Assembly (NCBI GenBank): GCA_964511075.1
Contig: CAZEDM010000004.1
Coordinates: forward strand, 1 to 64,000
Direction of reading: 5' to 3'
DNA from: CAZEDM01 sp964511075
Lineage (GTDB): Bacteria > Zixibacteria > MSB-5A5 > RBG-16-43-9
DNA: 64,000 nt
Of this stretch, positions 35,336 through 43,147 are shown piece after piece. The translations under genes and the position numbers were made by a program. Below the pieces are notes generated by a model. It ran no database searches and was not told the origin of the DNA. It saw only the letters and a program-made list of their open reading frames with translations. Position 1 is the first letter of the stretch, and every line of letters starts with the position of its first letter.

Positions 35336-36805
35336 CTATTCTCTCCTTTTAATTATCATAAGTATTATTCCGATTATGGGCAAAAGGATTACGACCAGCC
35401 ACCCACCTAAGAATTCAGCCAATCTGGGATAACCTCCGTAGGAGGAAAATATACGGTCCTTTATCTCCATTATGACAAGAAATAGTAATGCCAGGGGCGT
35501 TATAAACCGGATGAAGAAATCCCACCATCGGCCAATGGAGAATTCAGAAACCGAATTCACATGTTCCCTTATCTTACCGCTTTTGAAAATCCAGCCTATG
35601 AGGATACATTCACCCAAGCAGATTATGGATATTCCGAATTTAGTTAAAAAATTATCCACTATATCCAGCCACAACAAACCTGCTCCAAAGGTCAAAAAGA
35701 TTCCTAAGATGAATGCAAGCGCTCCAACAGAAAGGTTTGTGGTTGTGTGAGATAGTTTCCATTTGTCCCTAACACCTGCAGCAACAGCCTCAACCAGTGA
35801 AAAGGCTGAGTCTATACCTAAAGTCAGAAGCATCAGGAAAAATAGAACTCCGAAAAGCGGCTGCCAGAAGGGAAGATTAGATATGATATGTGGATAAGTT
35901 ACAAAGGCTAAACCCGGACCTGCTGCAACCACATCTGCTACCGGTTTGCCCAGAAGCTTTGCATAATAACCTAATGCACCAAAGACGGCAAATCCTGCTA
36001 AAAAGGAGGTGGCACAATTTGACATACTGATGATAAAAGCATTATTTACAATATCCGATTTTCGGGGAAGAAAACTGGAGTAGGCTATCATTATACCAAA
36101 GCCAACTGATAAGGAAAAGAAAATCTGGGTGTAAGCAGCTAACCACACCCCTGGCTTAAGCAGTTTGGTAAATTCAGGTTTTAGGTAAAAGGTTAATCCC
36201 TCAACTGCACCCGGCAGGGTAACACCCCGGATGATGAAGACAATAATCAAAATCCATGGAATAATTACTGTGGCATAAACAACTTTTCCCACAGTCTTCA
36301 CACCTTTCCAGATCGAAAGGACGATGAAAATCCAGGTCAAGAAAAGTCCTATGACAATATATTTTTGTATGCCCCCTAAGTTGAAGGGGCTATCAGTTAA
36401 ACCGATGGTCTTATTAAAAAAAGAAGCCGGATCATCCCCCCAGGCTTGGGTGAGGGAGAAAACCCCGTAATTAAAACAATAGCTCATGATAATTGCATAA
36501 TAGACCACTATTCCAAAACCCACCAGAATAGCCATCCAGCCAAACCATTCGAATTTTTTCTTCACCTTATAAAAGGCTTCAGAAGCAGCCCCCTGCATCC
36601 TGTGTCCTAATCCGAACTCCAGAATCATGAGTGGAATCCCAGCAGTGAACAATGCCACCAACCAGGCAATCAAAAATGCCCCTCCGCCATTGGCATAACA
36701 GATATAGGGAAATCTCCAGACGTTTCCCAAACCTATTGCAGAACCAATAGAAGCTAAAACAAAAGCAGTCCTCGAACTCCAGCGGTCACGAGCTTCCATC
36801 GGCAC
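35336..36805 (-). CDS. sodium-dependent NSS/SNF family transporter
   Basis: A 489-aa inner-membrane symporter with about 11 to 12 membrane segments that couples Na+ entry to uptake of an amino acid. The TM1 signature for Na+ and substrate, IGLGNVWRFPYICYANGG, is intact, and the SNF motifs GIPLMILEFGLGH and SLSVGFGIMIAY follow. Amino acid specificity cannot be read directly. Because a MetS-like small subunit follows, methionine or alanine is a reasonable guess. A perfect TTGACA promoter is upstream. Confidence 0.95.
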   Translation of the reverse strand: MPMEARDRWSSRTAFVLASIGSAIGLGNVWRFPYICYANGGGAFLIAWLVALFTAGIPLMILEFGLGHRMQGAASEAFYKVKKKFEWFGWMAILVGFGIVVYYAIIMSYCFNYGVFSLTQAWGDDPASFFNKTIGLTDSPFNLGGIQKYIVIGLFLTWIFIVLSIWKGVKTVGKVVYATVIIPWILIIVFIIRGVTLPGAVEGLTFYLKPEFTKLLKPGVWLAAYTQIFFSLSVGFGIMIAYSSFLPRKSDIVNNAFIISMSNCATSFLAGFAVFGALGYYAKLLGKPVADVVAAGPGLAFVTYPHIISNLPFWQPLFGVLFFLMLLTLGIDSAFSLVEAVAAGVRDKWKLSHTTTNLSVGALAFILGIFLTFGAGLLWLDIVDNFLTKFGISIICLGECILIGWIFKSGKIREHVNSVSEFSIGRWWDFFIRFITPLALLFLVIMEIKDRIFSSYGGYPRLAEFLGGWLVVILLPIIGIILMIIKRRE

Positions 36806-36864
36806 CTCCCTTAAAGTTTATCTTCATTCTTTTTCTCCTTTTTCCCTCTTTTAATTTTTTCAGT

Positions 36865-36893
36865 TAAATATATCCAAAAACTTGATTTGTCAA
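36865..36893 (-). promoter_or_regulatory. promoter of the NSS transporter operon
   Basis: On the minus strand TTGACA (36888-36893), a 17-base spacer and TATTTA (36865-36870) lie about 60 bases upstream of the transporter ATG. Confidence 0.55.
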
Positions 36894-37056
36894 GCCCTTT
36901 TTGGCCGGAGGGAGCATCTCCTCGATCTTCTGAATTGCATAATCTATCCGCTAACGGCAGCAAAAAGCGAGTGCTAAAAAAAACAGATTGTGTTTTCCGG
37001 GCGGTCATATTATTATTCCAATGGAAACCTGAAAATATAGGTCAAGAGATTAAGAG

Positions 37057-38154
37057 ATGTCCCGTTACGATAAAATCATTCACAGGTTCAGCCAGAGATT
37101 AGGCAAGCTGGAGAGGGAAGCTCGGGAAAAGGAGTTCTCTGAGTCTGATGCTTCACGTTCCAAAGCCGCATCCGCTTACGCACCGAAGCTGACCGAGTAT
37201 GAATACTACCAAGCACAGGAGCTTAAGGGTGAGCTGGTGGAAAGGTATCAGGATCTGTCCCTGGATAAAGTCATCCCCGGTGAAAAAATCACGAGCGGGT
37301 ACGGCAGTTTCTATTATATGCTTGAGGAGATAGACGAAAGATGCTTTAAGCCGGAGAAAGAGGATCTAACAGAAGCCCTGCTCTCTTTCTTCTCCCTGCT
37401 TCCGGGGATAAGAGAGTACCGGGAAGCTCAGCTAAAAAAAGCAGGTTACAAAAGCATCGAGGATTTGACCTCTCATCCCCGCTGGGGCAAAGAGGCAGAG
37501 TCATTTCTGAAGGCTTTCTCTCAAAAAGATAATTCCGGTCTTCACCAGATTCTCTACAGCCGCCTGCCGAAATCCCATCCCCTGATTTTAAAACTTTCCT
37601 CTTTTCATCCCTGGGAGGATCTTCTTTTTCTGGACATCGAGACCCTGGGGCTTTTCGGCGGGAATCTGGTCATCTTAATCGGGATCGCCCAGCTGGAGCA
37701 GGGGGAAAAAATCAAGCTGCATCAATTCTTGGCCCTGGAGGTTGAGGACGAGATAGCCCTATTAAAGGCTTTTTCCGAGTATCTTTCAAAATCCAAATCC
37801 ATAGTGAGCTTCAATGGCAAAGCCTTTGACCTGCCTTTCCTGGAGGGAAGGCTGAGATATTACGGGATAACACCTGATCTTGAGAAAATTCACTTTGACC
37901 TGCTGCATTTCTCCAGAAGAGCCTGGAGAAACCAGCTGCCGGATTGCTGCCTGGATACCATCGAGAAAAAGATTTTGAAAGACAGAAGGGAGACCGACCT
38001 TCCCAGCTCTCTGGTGCCGGAATTTTACTCGGATTATTTAAGGACGAAAAATTACGGGCTTTTGAAGCCGATAGTGGAGCACAACCGGCAGGATGTTCTT
38101 ACCTTAGTACGTATCTTCTCGCATTTACAGCGGAGTCGTAGGGACAATTCATGA
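37057..38154 (+). CDS. YprB/MrfB-type RNase H-like exonuclease
   Basis: A 365-aa protein of the YprB (MrfB) family. The exonuclease fold starts near residue 185 with LFLDIETLGLFGG (first Asp and Glu). It continues with SFNGKAFDLPFLEGRL (next Asp), HFDLLHFSRR and EHNRQDVLTL (His and last Asp), the DEDD-type catalytic set. In B. subtilis the MrfB exonuclease is encoded with the MrfA helicase and repairs mitomycin C damage; here the two genes are 4.3 kb apart and convergent. Length is near the family norm though the C-terminal TPR-like part is short or missing. Confidence 0.88.
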   Translation: MSRYDKIIHRFSQRLGKLEREAREKEFSESDASRSKAASAYAPKLTEYEYYQAQELKGELVERYQDLSLDKVIPGEKITSGYGSFYYMLEEIDERCFKPEKEDLTEALLSFFSLLPGIREYREAQLKKAGYKSIEDLTSHPRWGKEAESFLKAFSQKDNSGLHQILYSRLPKSHPLILKLSSFHPWEDLLFLDIETLGLFGGNLVILIGIAQLEQGEKIKLHQFLALEVEDEIALLKAFSEYLSKSKSIVSFNGKAFDLPFLEGRLRYYGITPDLEKIHFDLLHFSRRAWRNQLPDCCLDTIEKKILKDRRETDLPSSLVPEFYSDYLRTKNYGLLKPIVEHNRQDVLTLVRIFSHLQRSRRDNS

Positions 38155-38229
38155 ATTGCCTCTACACATTTCCCTCAACAATAAATTTGTACTCTTTCTA
38201 ATTTTACACCCTTCTTTATTTTTACAAAA

Positions 38230-38440
38230 AATGGAGGGCTAAAGTCTCAAGACCTTGACGGCCCTCCGCTACATGTCTCAATAAAAACGGGAAAAGACAA
38301 GCTCCTCCCCTACGCGATAATTTGCAGGTACTCGCCAGGTCACATGTCAACTTTATAGCTATAACTATTTGTGCAGGAATTCCAATTCCCGCACAAACGA
38401 AAAACGCAAGAGCAAGCTCTTGCACTCCAATCCGCCCCTA
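38230..38440. repeat. gene-free tract of degenerate palindromes
   Basis: Between the exonuclease and the macro domain gene, several inverted repeats are recognisable: GGAGGGC...GCCCTCC followed by GCTAC (about 38233-38273), a degraded GGGAAAAG/CTCCCC CTAC copy, GTGCAGGAATTCC/TTCCCGCAC (about 38371-38394) and GCAAGAGC/GCTCTTGC (about 38407-38424). The last word also occurs at 32772-32790. Confidence 0.6.
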
Positions 38441-38443
38441 TCT

Positions 38444-38971
38444 CTATATTTTATTTAATGTGAAACTAAAAACCTCAAAATCCTCTTTGCTGAACAAGGC
38501 AAAATGAACTTCTTTTACATATTTATTGTCTCTGAAGAATCCGGCTGTTGAACTAATCATTATCTCAGCACACTCGTCTACGGGAAATCCTCCCACCCCT
38601 GTTCCCAGAGCAGGAAAAGCGATTGAATTCAACTCCAACTCCTCAGCTCTTTTCAAACTATTCAAGGTTGCATCCCTGATGTGCTCTTGATTGGTTTTCA
38701 AATCCTGTCCCATAACTGCGGCGTGGATGACATATTTCGATTTCAATTTACCGGCAGTGGTTACGACTGCTTCCCCTGTTTCCACCGGACCTTTTTTAAT
38801 CGCTTCTTGCTCGATTTCGATTCCGCCTTTTGATTTTATTGCCCCAGCCACGCCTGAGCCCATCCACAGATGATTGTTCGCCGCATTTACTATGGCATCT
38901 GTTTCCAGGTCAGTTATATCTCCCTGAAACAAGACTATCTTTTTATCCCCGAAATTTTTCTCTATTCTCAT
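38444..38971 (-). CDS. macro domain protein (O-acetyl-ADP-ribose deacetylase type)
   Basis: A single macro domain protein of 175 aa that should bind and hydrolyse ADP-ribose derivatives. DAIVNAANNHLWMGSGVAGAI is the ADP-ribose-binding loop 1, with the key NAAN and GSGVAGAI pieces. FPALGTGVGGFP is loop 2. No fused domain and no ADP-ribosyltransferase partner is visible next to it. Family members remove mono-ADP-ribose from proteins or deacetylate O-acetyl-ADP-ribose. Confidence 0.94.
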   Translation of the reverse strand: MRIEKNFGDKKIVLFQGDITDLETDAIVNAANNHLWMGSGVAGAIKSKGGIEIEQEAIKKGPVETGEAVVTTAGKLKSKYVIHAAVMGQDLKTNQEHIRDATLNSLKRAEELELNSIAFPALGTGVGGFPVDECAEIMISSTAGFFRDNKYVKEVHFALFSKEDFEVFSFTLNKI

Positions 38972-39067
38972 ACTTCATCCCCCCTGTAAACCATTTCTCG
39001 ATAAATAAATTTAGACGAGCCCAACCCCCAGGTTATTCTGCATTGAGCCTCTGAACTTCCGAGCTTT

Positions 39068-39532
39068 TTAATCTGTTTTGAACTCCTCTTTTAGTACCTT
39101 TTGAGCCTTAGGCAGAAGCTCTTCCTTTATCACGCAGGTTATGGCATGCAAAGAGGTAGATACCATATCCAGATTTATGCCGGCTTGGGACAGAACCTTG
39201 AAGACTCTTCCCGCAATCCCGGGCTGTTCTGCAAACCCGTGTCCGGTTACGGAGATCAAGGCTATCTTCTCATCCTGGGTGATCTCCTGTGAGCCTACTT
39301 TATTCTTCAGGGTATTCAAAACTCCAAAAAGGGCTGCAAGCTCTTTGCGATTGATGACGAAGGAGATGTCCGCCTTGCCTTTGTCCGTGGGAGCGGAGAC
39401 TACCACCTCCACATTGAAGCCCAGTTCTCCCAAAAACCCGAAGATCTCTGCGGCAATTCCCGGCTTATCCGGGACCGAGTGAAAACTTACCTTTGCCACA
39501 TCCTGGTCGGTGAGGATCTCTATATTGCTCAT
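39068..39532 (-). CDS. stand-alone double ACT domain protein
   Basis: A 154-aa protein made only of two ACT domains, as in the regulatory half of aspartate kinase. Domain 1 has VPDKPGIAAEIFGFLGELG and domain 2 has FAEQPGIAGRVFKVLSQAG, the amino-acid-binding helix-loop pairs. There is no kinase catalytic part. I place the start at the ATG ending at 39532, because AGGAGAGAAT precedes it. It may be a free regulatory subunit that lends amino-acid feedback to another enzyme. No aspartate pathway gene is nearby. Confidence 0.88.
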   Translation of the reverse strand: MSNIEILTDQDVAKVSFHSVPDKPGIAAEIFGFLGELGFNVEVVVSAPTDKGKADISFVINRKELAALFGVLNTLKNKVGSQEITQDEKIALISVTGHGFAEQPGIAGRVFKVLSQAGINLDMVSTSLHAITCVIKEELLPKAQKVLKEEFKTD

Positions 39533-40082
39533 ATTCTCTCCTCTGAATAATTTGATGGATACATCCAACCTGAATATAACTTTGAAACAAGCGGGTGCCA
39601 ACTGTTTTTTTTAACCGAGAAGTTTCATACTGAAAGGCTTTTGGGACCTGCACAAATTTTAGTTCAAGGCGAACAATTTTTGTGCGGTAATTTTCTGTCG
39701 GCGAATACCGGTATCACTCTATCCAACTGGACTAAAACGATAATCCAATATACGGTATAACCTTAGAGTCATATTTTTTTCTCTGAATCTCATCCTCAAG
39801 GAAGGCACAGGAGTTGCGATACCTAAGCCTGAGAAAGGAGCAGCTCTGGTGAAACAGCTTTAGCGATATCTCCGACTCTAACGGTTTTAATGGAATTGAT
39901 TTCGAAAAAAAACTTAAATTTTCAATTATCGATTTCCGATGCAAAGCATTAAGAGTGAATTAAACCTTTTGACGATTATGGGGTCTAATTTTTTAGAACA
40001 AATAAAAGGGAGGTGAGAGAACTCAAAAAGCTCCTTGGAATTCAAGCTGTGAGAAATCTTAAACTTTAAAAGGAGGTAATGA
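39533..40082. other. gene-free region upstream of lipoprotein gene
   Basis: This 550-base region separates the ACT protein from the lipoprotein. It holds a GTGCGG-type partial palindrome near 39650-39686. A short minus-strand open frame (39732-39944) ends in a terminal Phe but has no upstream beta-strand pattern, so I do not call it. The last ~120 bases likely hold the promoter of the lipoprotein gene, with AAAAGGAGGTAATGA as its ribosome binding site. Confidence 0.5.
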
Positions 40083-40976
40083 ATGAGAGGAAGTAAGGCT
40101 AACATAATTCTGGGGGGAATGATCGTGGTGTTGATGATTTTCTCTTTCTCCGCCTGCAAGAAATCGACCGAGCCAACCACGAATCTGGACAAGGATGCAA
40201 TCATGAGGTTGGTGGCTGATGATTCGACCACCTTCCCCCAGGAGATCACCCAGAACGATTCCACGGATTTCGCCAAGATTGCAGCTGTAGATTCCATCAG
40301 ATTCTGGTGGAGAAAAATAAACGACATAACCAGAGATGTGCTGATTGACATCCATTCAGCAGACTCGACCCATCCCTATGCTTATGCCTATGTCACAATC
40401 ACTGATAATGTGACCGGATTCCTTCATATCTGGGGCTGGCAGGACTCTGCCTGGATTTTCATAACCAAGCCCTTCAGTGACCGGGCAGTGAAAAGCGCTT
40501 ATTTCGAGAAAACAGGTGAAAATGATGACCCTTACAGGGGCTGGAGCTTACAGGGTATTTCCGGGGTACTGGCTCATTCCCTTCCCACATCAGCCCGGGT
40601 TATAGAGCAGGCTCATATCGCCTCTTCTTCGGGATACGATAACACCCTGTTGGAAAATGATGTTACAAAGATCACCCTGAGAGACAGTCTTATTACCTTC
40701 CAGGTGGGAGATACCATAACTTTGACTGTAACCACTGGTGACCCTACCGATCAGGTTTATTTACACAGGCCTGTATACTACTGGAGACCGCAGCGTCGCC
40801 CATTTGTCAATAACGGAGACGGCACCTTTACCGTTACCTGGACCATCAATGACCTAGCCTGTGCTTGTAATAGACACCATTTCGCTATCGATGTGATAAA
40901 ACGCGCCACTCTATACGGGGATGATGCCTATGATTCCAGGATCTGGGGTCTTATTTACAGGGTGACTCAACCATAG
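40083..40976 (+). CDS. predicted lipoprotein of unknown function
   Basis: I do not recognise a family. The 297-aa product has a lipoprotein signal (IILGGMIVVLMIFSFSACKKS, lipobox FSAC with Cys near residue 24), so it should be anchored on a membrane outside the cytoplasm. The mature part is beta-rich with aromatic residues (FLHIWGWQDSAWIF, VYYWRPQRRP). The C-terminal ~80 residues include an Ig-like segment (DSLITFQVGDTITLTVTTGD, then FTVTWTINDL). It starts behind a strong AAAAGGAGG site and appears monocistronic. Confidence 0.85.
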   Translation: MRGSKANIILGGMIVVLMIFSFSACKKSTEPTTNLDKDAIMRLVADDSTTFPQEITQNDSTDFAKIAAVDSIRFWWRKINDITRDVLIDIHSADSTHPYAYAYVTITDNVTGFLHIWGWQDSAWIFITKPFSDRAVKSAYFEKTGENDDPYRGWSLQGISGVLAHSLPTSARVIEQAHIASSSGYDNTLLENDVTKITLRDSLITFQVGDTITLTVTTGDPTDQVYLHRPVYYWRPQRRPFVNNGDGTFTVTWTINDLACACNRHHFAIDVIKRATLYGDDAYDSRIWGLIYRVTQP

Positions 40977-41456
40977 TCGGCTTTCCTCCTTCCTATTCCT
41001 GACTTAACTCAAAGGCAGGTGCCAGGAGCTAAACTCCTGCACCTGCTCCCCCCAAAATAACTCCCCGCTCCCCCTGAGAAAGGGTGACAAATCCAGTCCA
41101 TAAGACCCCACAAACGCTCGATTTTAAAGGATTTTCAGCTGTTTTGATCTTAGCTCTCCAGCCCGTCTTTTGTTAAAAACGTTGCAAAATGTATGAATTT
41201 GCTTGCACAAAATCAGGTTCACATTAACCTGCAGATAACTGTACTAAAGGGATTAATCCTTCAGACAGCAAGCTAATCTTAACGTCGTAATTAAATTGAG
41301 TATTGTAACGATAGAATTATCAAAAAGTTAAGCTATTCTTATGAAGTTAAACTTAATAAGGTAAATTAACCTAAACTATTACTTTAAGAAGCCTATTGAT
41401 TAGGCACGCAAGTTGCATATATTCTGTAAAGGTCGTGTGATATTACTCAGGACTTT
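40977..41456. other. gene-free AT-rich region before structured RNA candidate
   Basis: After the lipoprotein stop there are about 480 bases without a supported gene. The part from about 41170 to 41410 is strongly AT-rich with many TTAA-type steps (AGTTAAACTTAATAAGG, AAATTAACCTAAAC), which may be a bent upstream promoter region for the structured element at 41457. Confidence 0.5.
41413..41441 (+). promoter_or_regulatory. possible promoter of structured RNA candidate
   Basis: TTGCAT (41413-41418), a 17-base spacer and TGTGAT (41436-41441) would place transcription start near 41449, just before the first stem of the structured element. Confidence 0.4.
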
Positions 41457-41571
41457 GGGAGTGGTGCGTGCTGGCATAAAACCCAGCCACCCCGATGGAC
41501 TCGGGGCATCCCCCCTCCACCACTCCCATTTGATTTTGAGAAATCCCCCCTTTATGAGGGGGGATTTTTTT
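41457..41571 (+). ncRNA. candidate structured small RNA with intrinsic terminator
   Basis: The sequence can fold into a closed multi-branch RNA. The outer stem is GGGAGTGGTG (41457-41466) with CACCACTCCC (41518-41527). Inside lie a hairpin GCTGG/CCAGC (41470-41487) and a hairpin CCCCGA-TGGAC-TCGGGG (41490-41506), and an exposed C-rich strand CATCCCCCCTC (41507-41517). A strong terminator follows 13 bases later. No open frame fits it. The free C-rich strand is complementary to Shine-Dalgarno sequences, so an sRNA that blocks translation is one idea. I do not match it to a known RNA family. Confidence 0.5.
41541..41571 (+). terminator. strong intrinsic terminator
   Basis: A perfect 10-bp stem AAATCCCCCC (41541-41550) with GGGGGGATTT (41558-41567) has a 7-base loop and runs into seven T residues. 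The last plus-strand CDS ends 565 bases upstream, so it more likely ends the structured RNA candidate. Confidence 0.88.
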
Positions 41572-41638
41572 GGTTACCAGTTCGTCATACTTTTCAATTG
41601 ATACCTGTAGTTGACCAATTTATTGGGCTTTTTAGCAT

Positions 41639-41700
41639 TGGTAGAACAGACATTCCTGTCTGTTCCTTGAGTTTGAAGCAAAATATCCGACCTGCCGATT
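41639..41700. repeat. intergenic palindrome remnant
   Basis: GGTAGAACAGACATTC/CTGTCTGTTC shares its core with the copy at 18951-19003. It lies between the terminator and the promoter of the next gene. Confidence 0.55.
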
Positions 41701-41745
41701 TTAGCCTGATAAATCAAGCAGCCAGATATTCCCTAAAGGTTGTCC

Positions 41746-41775
41746 TTGACAAGGCTGAATTATAATCAGTATAAT
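41746..41775 (+). promoter_or_regulatory. consensus sigma-70 promoter
   Basis: Perfect TTGACA (41746-41751) and perfect TATAAT (41770-41775) with an 18-base spacer lie 22 bases upstream of the ATG at 41798. The mRNA leader would be only about 15 bases. Confidence 0.75.
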
Positions 41776-41797
41776 AAGGAAGATTCTGCAAAAGAGT

Positions 41798-42283
41798 ATG
41801 GACTGGAAAGACAGGTTACATAAAATCAAATCCGAAGCCAAAGCCTCCCGGCAAAAGCAAAAAGAGGAAGCCAAGGCTTTGGCCGAACATTTGAACGATT
41901 TAATAGACGAAGCCGAGGACTTAGCCCGTGAGTTTGCCCAGGTAAGCAAGGCAAAAGTAAGATTGCTCAACCTGAGACATCAGGAGACAGACGAGTTCTC
42001 CGGCAAAAAATATTATACCGGCGGAGTAGTCCTGGAGATCTTCAAGCCCAAAAGCTCTCTTCTGGGATGGTTTAAATCGGAGGAGCCTGAGGAAAGAATC
42101 ATCGCCCAGGTCGAGTTCCCCCACCCCTCCGCCATAAAAAAACTGGAGGGGTTCGAGGACAAGATCAAGATCGAATATTCCAGTGAAGAAAAGAAAATCC
42201 CCCTTGAGGAATTCGATTTGGAGCTGTTGAAAACGCATCTGGAAGAGGCTTACTCTTATTTTCTATCGAAGATGAAGATATAA
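41798..42283 (+). CDS. hypothetical protein with N-terminal coiled coil
   Basis: I do not recognise a family. The 161-aa product begins with about 60 residues of charged helix rich in Ala, Lys and Glu (KSEAKASRQKQKEEAKALAEHL), probably a coiled coil. An alpha/beta part follows with WFKSEEPEERIIAQVEFPHP and a helical C-terminus. There is no signal peptide or membrane segment, so it should be cytoplasmic. Its promoter is a near-perfect sigma-70 consensus, suggesting steady expression. A terminator at 42370-42406 closes a one-gene transcript. Confidence 0.8.
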   Translation: MDWKDRLHKIKSEAKASRQKQKEEAKALAEHLNDLIDEAEDLAREFAQVSKAKVRLLNLRHQETDEFSGKKYYTGGVVLEIFKPKSSLLGWFKSEEPEERIIAQVEFPHPSAIKKLEGFEDKIKIEYSSEEKKIPLEEFDLELLKTHLEEAYSYFLSKMKI

Positions 42284-42305
42284 TTAGAATTATCTATATC
42301 GAGGA

Positions 42306-42333
42306 GTAGGGGTTCAAAATTTTGAACCCCTAC
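42306..42333. repeat. perfect 28-base palindrome
   Basis: The arms are GTAGGGGTTCAAAA and its exact complement, ending in CCCCTAC. The same core with one degraded arm lies at 4518-4545. It belongs to the window-wide palindrome family. Confidence 0.85.
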
Positions 42334-42369
42334 TTGCTTTGTATAATTCATTGGGATGACAGACAAAGA

Positions 42370-42406
42370 TAAGCCCAGGTCGGGGGTAACCTGGGCTTAC
42401 TTTTTT
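42370..42406 (+). terminator. intrinsic terminator, possibly bidirectional
   Basis: AAGCCCAGGT (42371-42380) pairs with ACCTGGGCTT (42389-42398) and is followed by a T run on the plus strand. It lies between two convergent genes and could also end minus-strand transcription of the selenoprotein candidate. Confidence 0.8.
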
Positions 42407-42431
42407 AGTCTTATGGAATGGCTTTTTACCT

Positions 42432-43082
42432 TTAAATTTCGGATGCTTTAAGCACCTCCGCGATAAACTTATCCTCGGGCAAAGCTCCCTCGAAGCTGTG
42501 TTTCTCGTTTATAACGACCTTGGGAACGGCAAAAACGTTGTATTTGTGGGAAAGATGCGGGAACTCCCCTGATTCCACCATATCCGCCTTCACCTGCTCG
42601 CTCTCCAAAGCTAAACTATGAGCCAGGCTAACTGCCTGGGAGCAGTATGGTCAGGTGAGGGTTACGAAAACCTGTATGTGAGCCGGTTTGGTAAGCTTCT
42701 TCAGCTCGTTTTTGCCTGCATCGCTCAACCCGGATCCGCCAGAGGATACATTTTTTATAGCCTCGATCAGAGAGGTGAACTCGTAACCTGCCGGGATGCC
42801 ATAGAATTTGATCCCGTAGTCCTTGCCCGTGCCGTCGCAGATCACCGTAGCTGGAATCTTATCCACCTGGTACTCTTCTGCCTTATTCTTGTCTATGGTG
42901 TAATTATACACCTCCAGCTTGATCTTGTCTGAGAGTGAGGCAATCTCCTCGGCTAACCTGTGATTTTCACTGCAGAACTGGCATTCCAGCTCCTGGGTGA
43001 AAACAACCAGCTTAACTTCGTTTTTCAAGTCTCCCAGCTCCTTTTTCAATTCAGCTTTAACCTCTTCACTTAAAAGTGACAT
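42432..43082 (-). CDS. glutaredoxin-like protein disulfide oxidoreductase, probable selenoprotein (in-frame TGA)
   Basis: Two fused thioredoxin folds, as in thermophile-type protein disulfide oxidoreductases that swap thiols and disulfides in the cytoplasm. From the ATG at 43082 (AAGGAGGAGGAT upstream) the first domain has C34-x-x-C37 (ECQFC). In the second domain the family motif TPTCPYC reads TLT-TGA-PYC, so residue 144, the first active-site Cys, is a TGA codon at 42651-42653. The frame continues without a break for 72 more residues, including AVSLAHSLALES, EFPHLSHKYNVFAVPK and a TAA stop, giving a full-length 216-aa protein. A hairpin follows the TGA. Selenocysteine is the best reading; a read error or nonsense mutation is the alternative. 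Confidence 0.82.
42623..42650 (-). promoter_or_regulatory. candidate bacterial SECIS hairpin
   Basis: On the minus strand, after the TGA, a perfect 6-bp stem CCAGGC/GCCTGG encloses the loop AGTTA (42629-42633). The loop begins 18 bases after the TGA and has G at its second position. From memory, bacterial SECIS elements need a loop roughly 16-37 bases after UGA with a G among its first two bases, so this fits. The hairpin is within the coding region, as in other bacterial selenoprotein genes. Confidence 0.7.
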
Positions 43083-43147
43083 ATCCTCCTCCTTATTTTG
43101 CAAGTTTCTTTAAAATACAGGAGCATATCGCCTGCTCCTCTATTAGA

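Noticed and set aside
39732..39944. Minus-strand 70-codon frame ending in GLSF, like an outer-membrane barrel C-terminus
   Set aside because: An in-frame stop lies just upstream, there is no ribosome binding site or signal peptide, and no alternating beta-strand pattern is present.
41413..41601. A 62-codon plus-strand frame across the structured RNA region
   Set aside because: It has no ribosome binding site, no recognisable composition, and runs through the terminator hairpin. The RNA structure explains the sequence better.
42651..43103. A complete 150-codon protein or a pseudogene ending at the TGA at 42651
   Set aside because: The frame past the TGA codes for the rest of a conserved domain with no further lesion, and the TGA sits exactly on the active-site Cys. 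Selenocysteine explains all of this better than truncation or decay. A read error remains possible.
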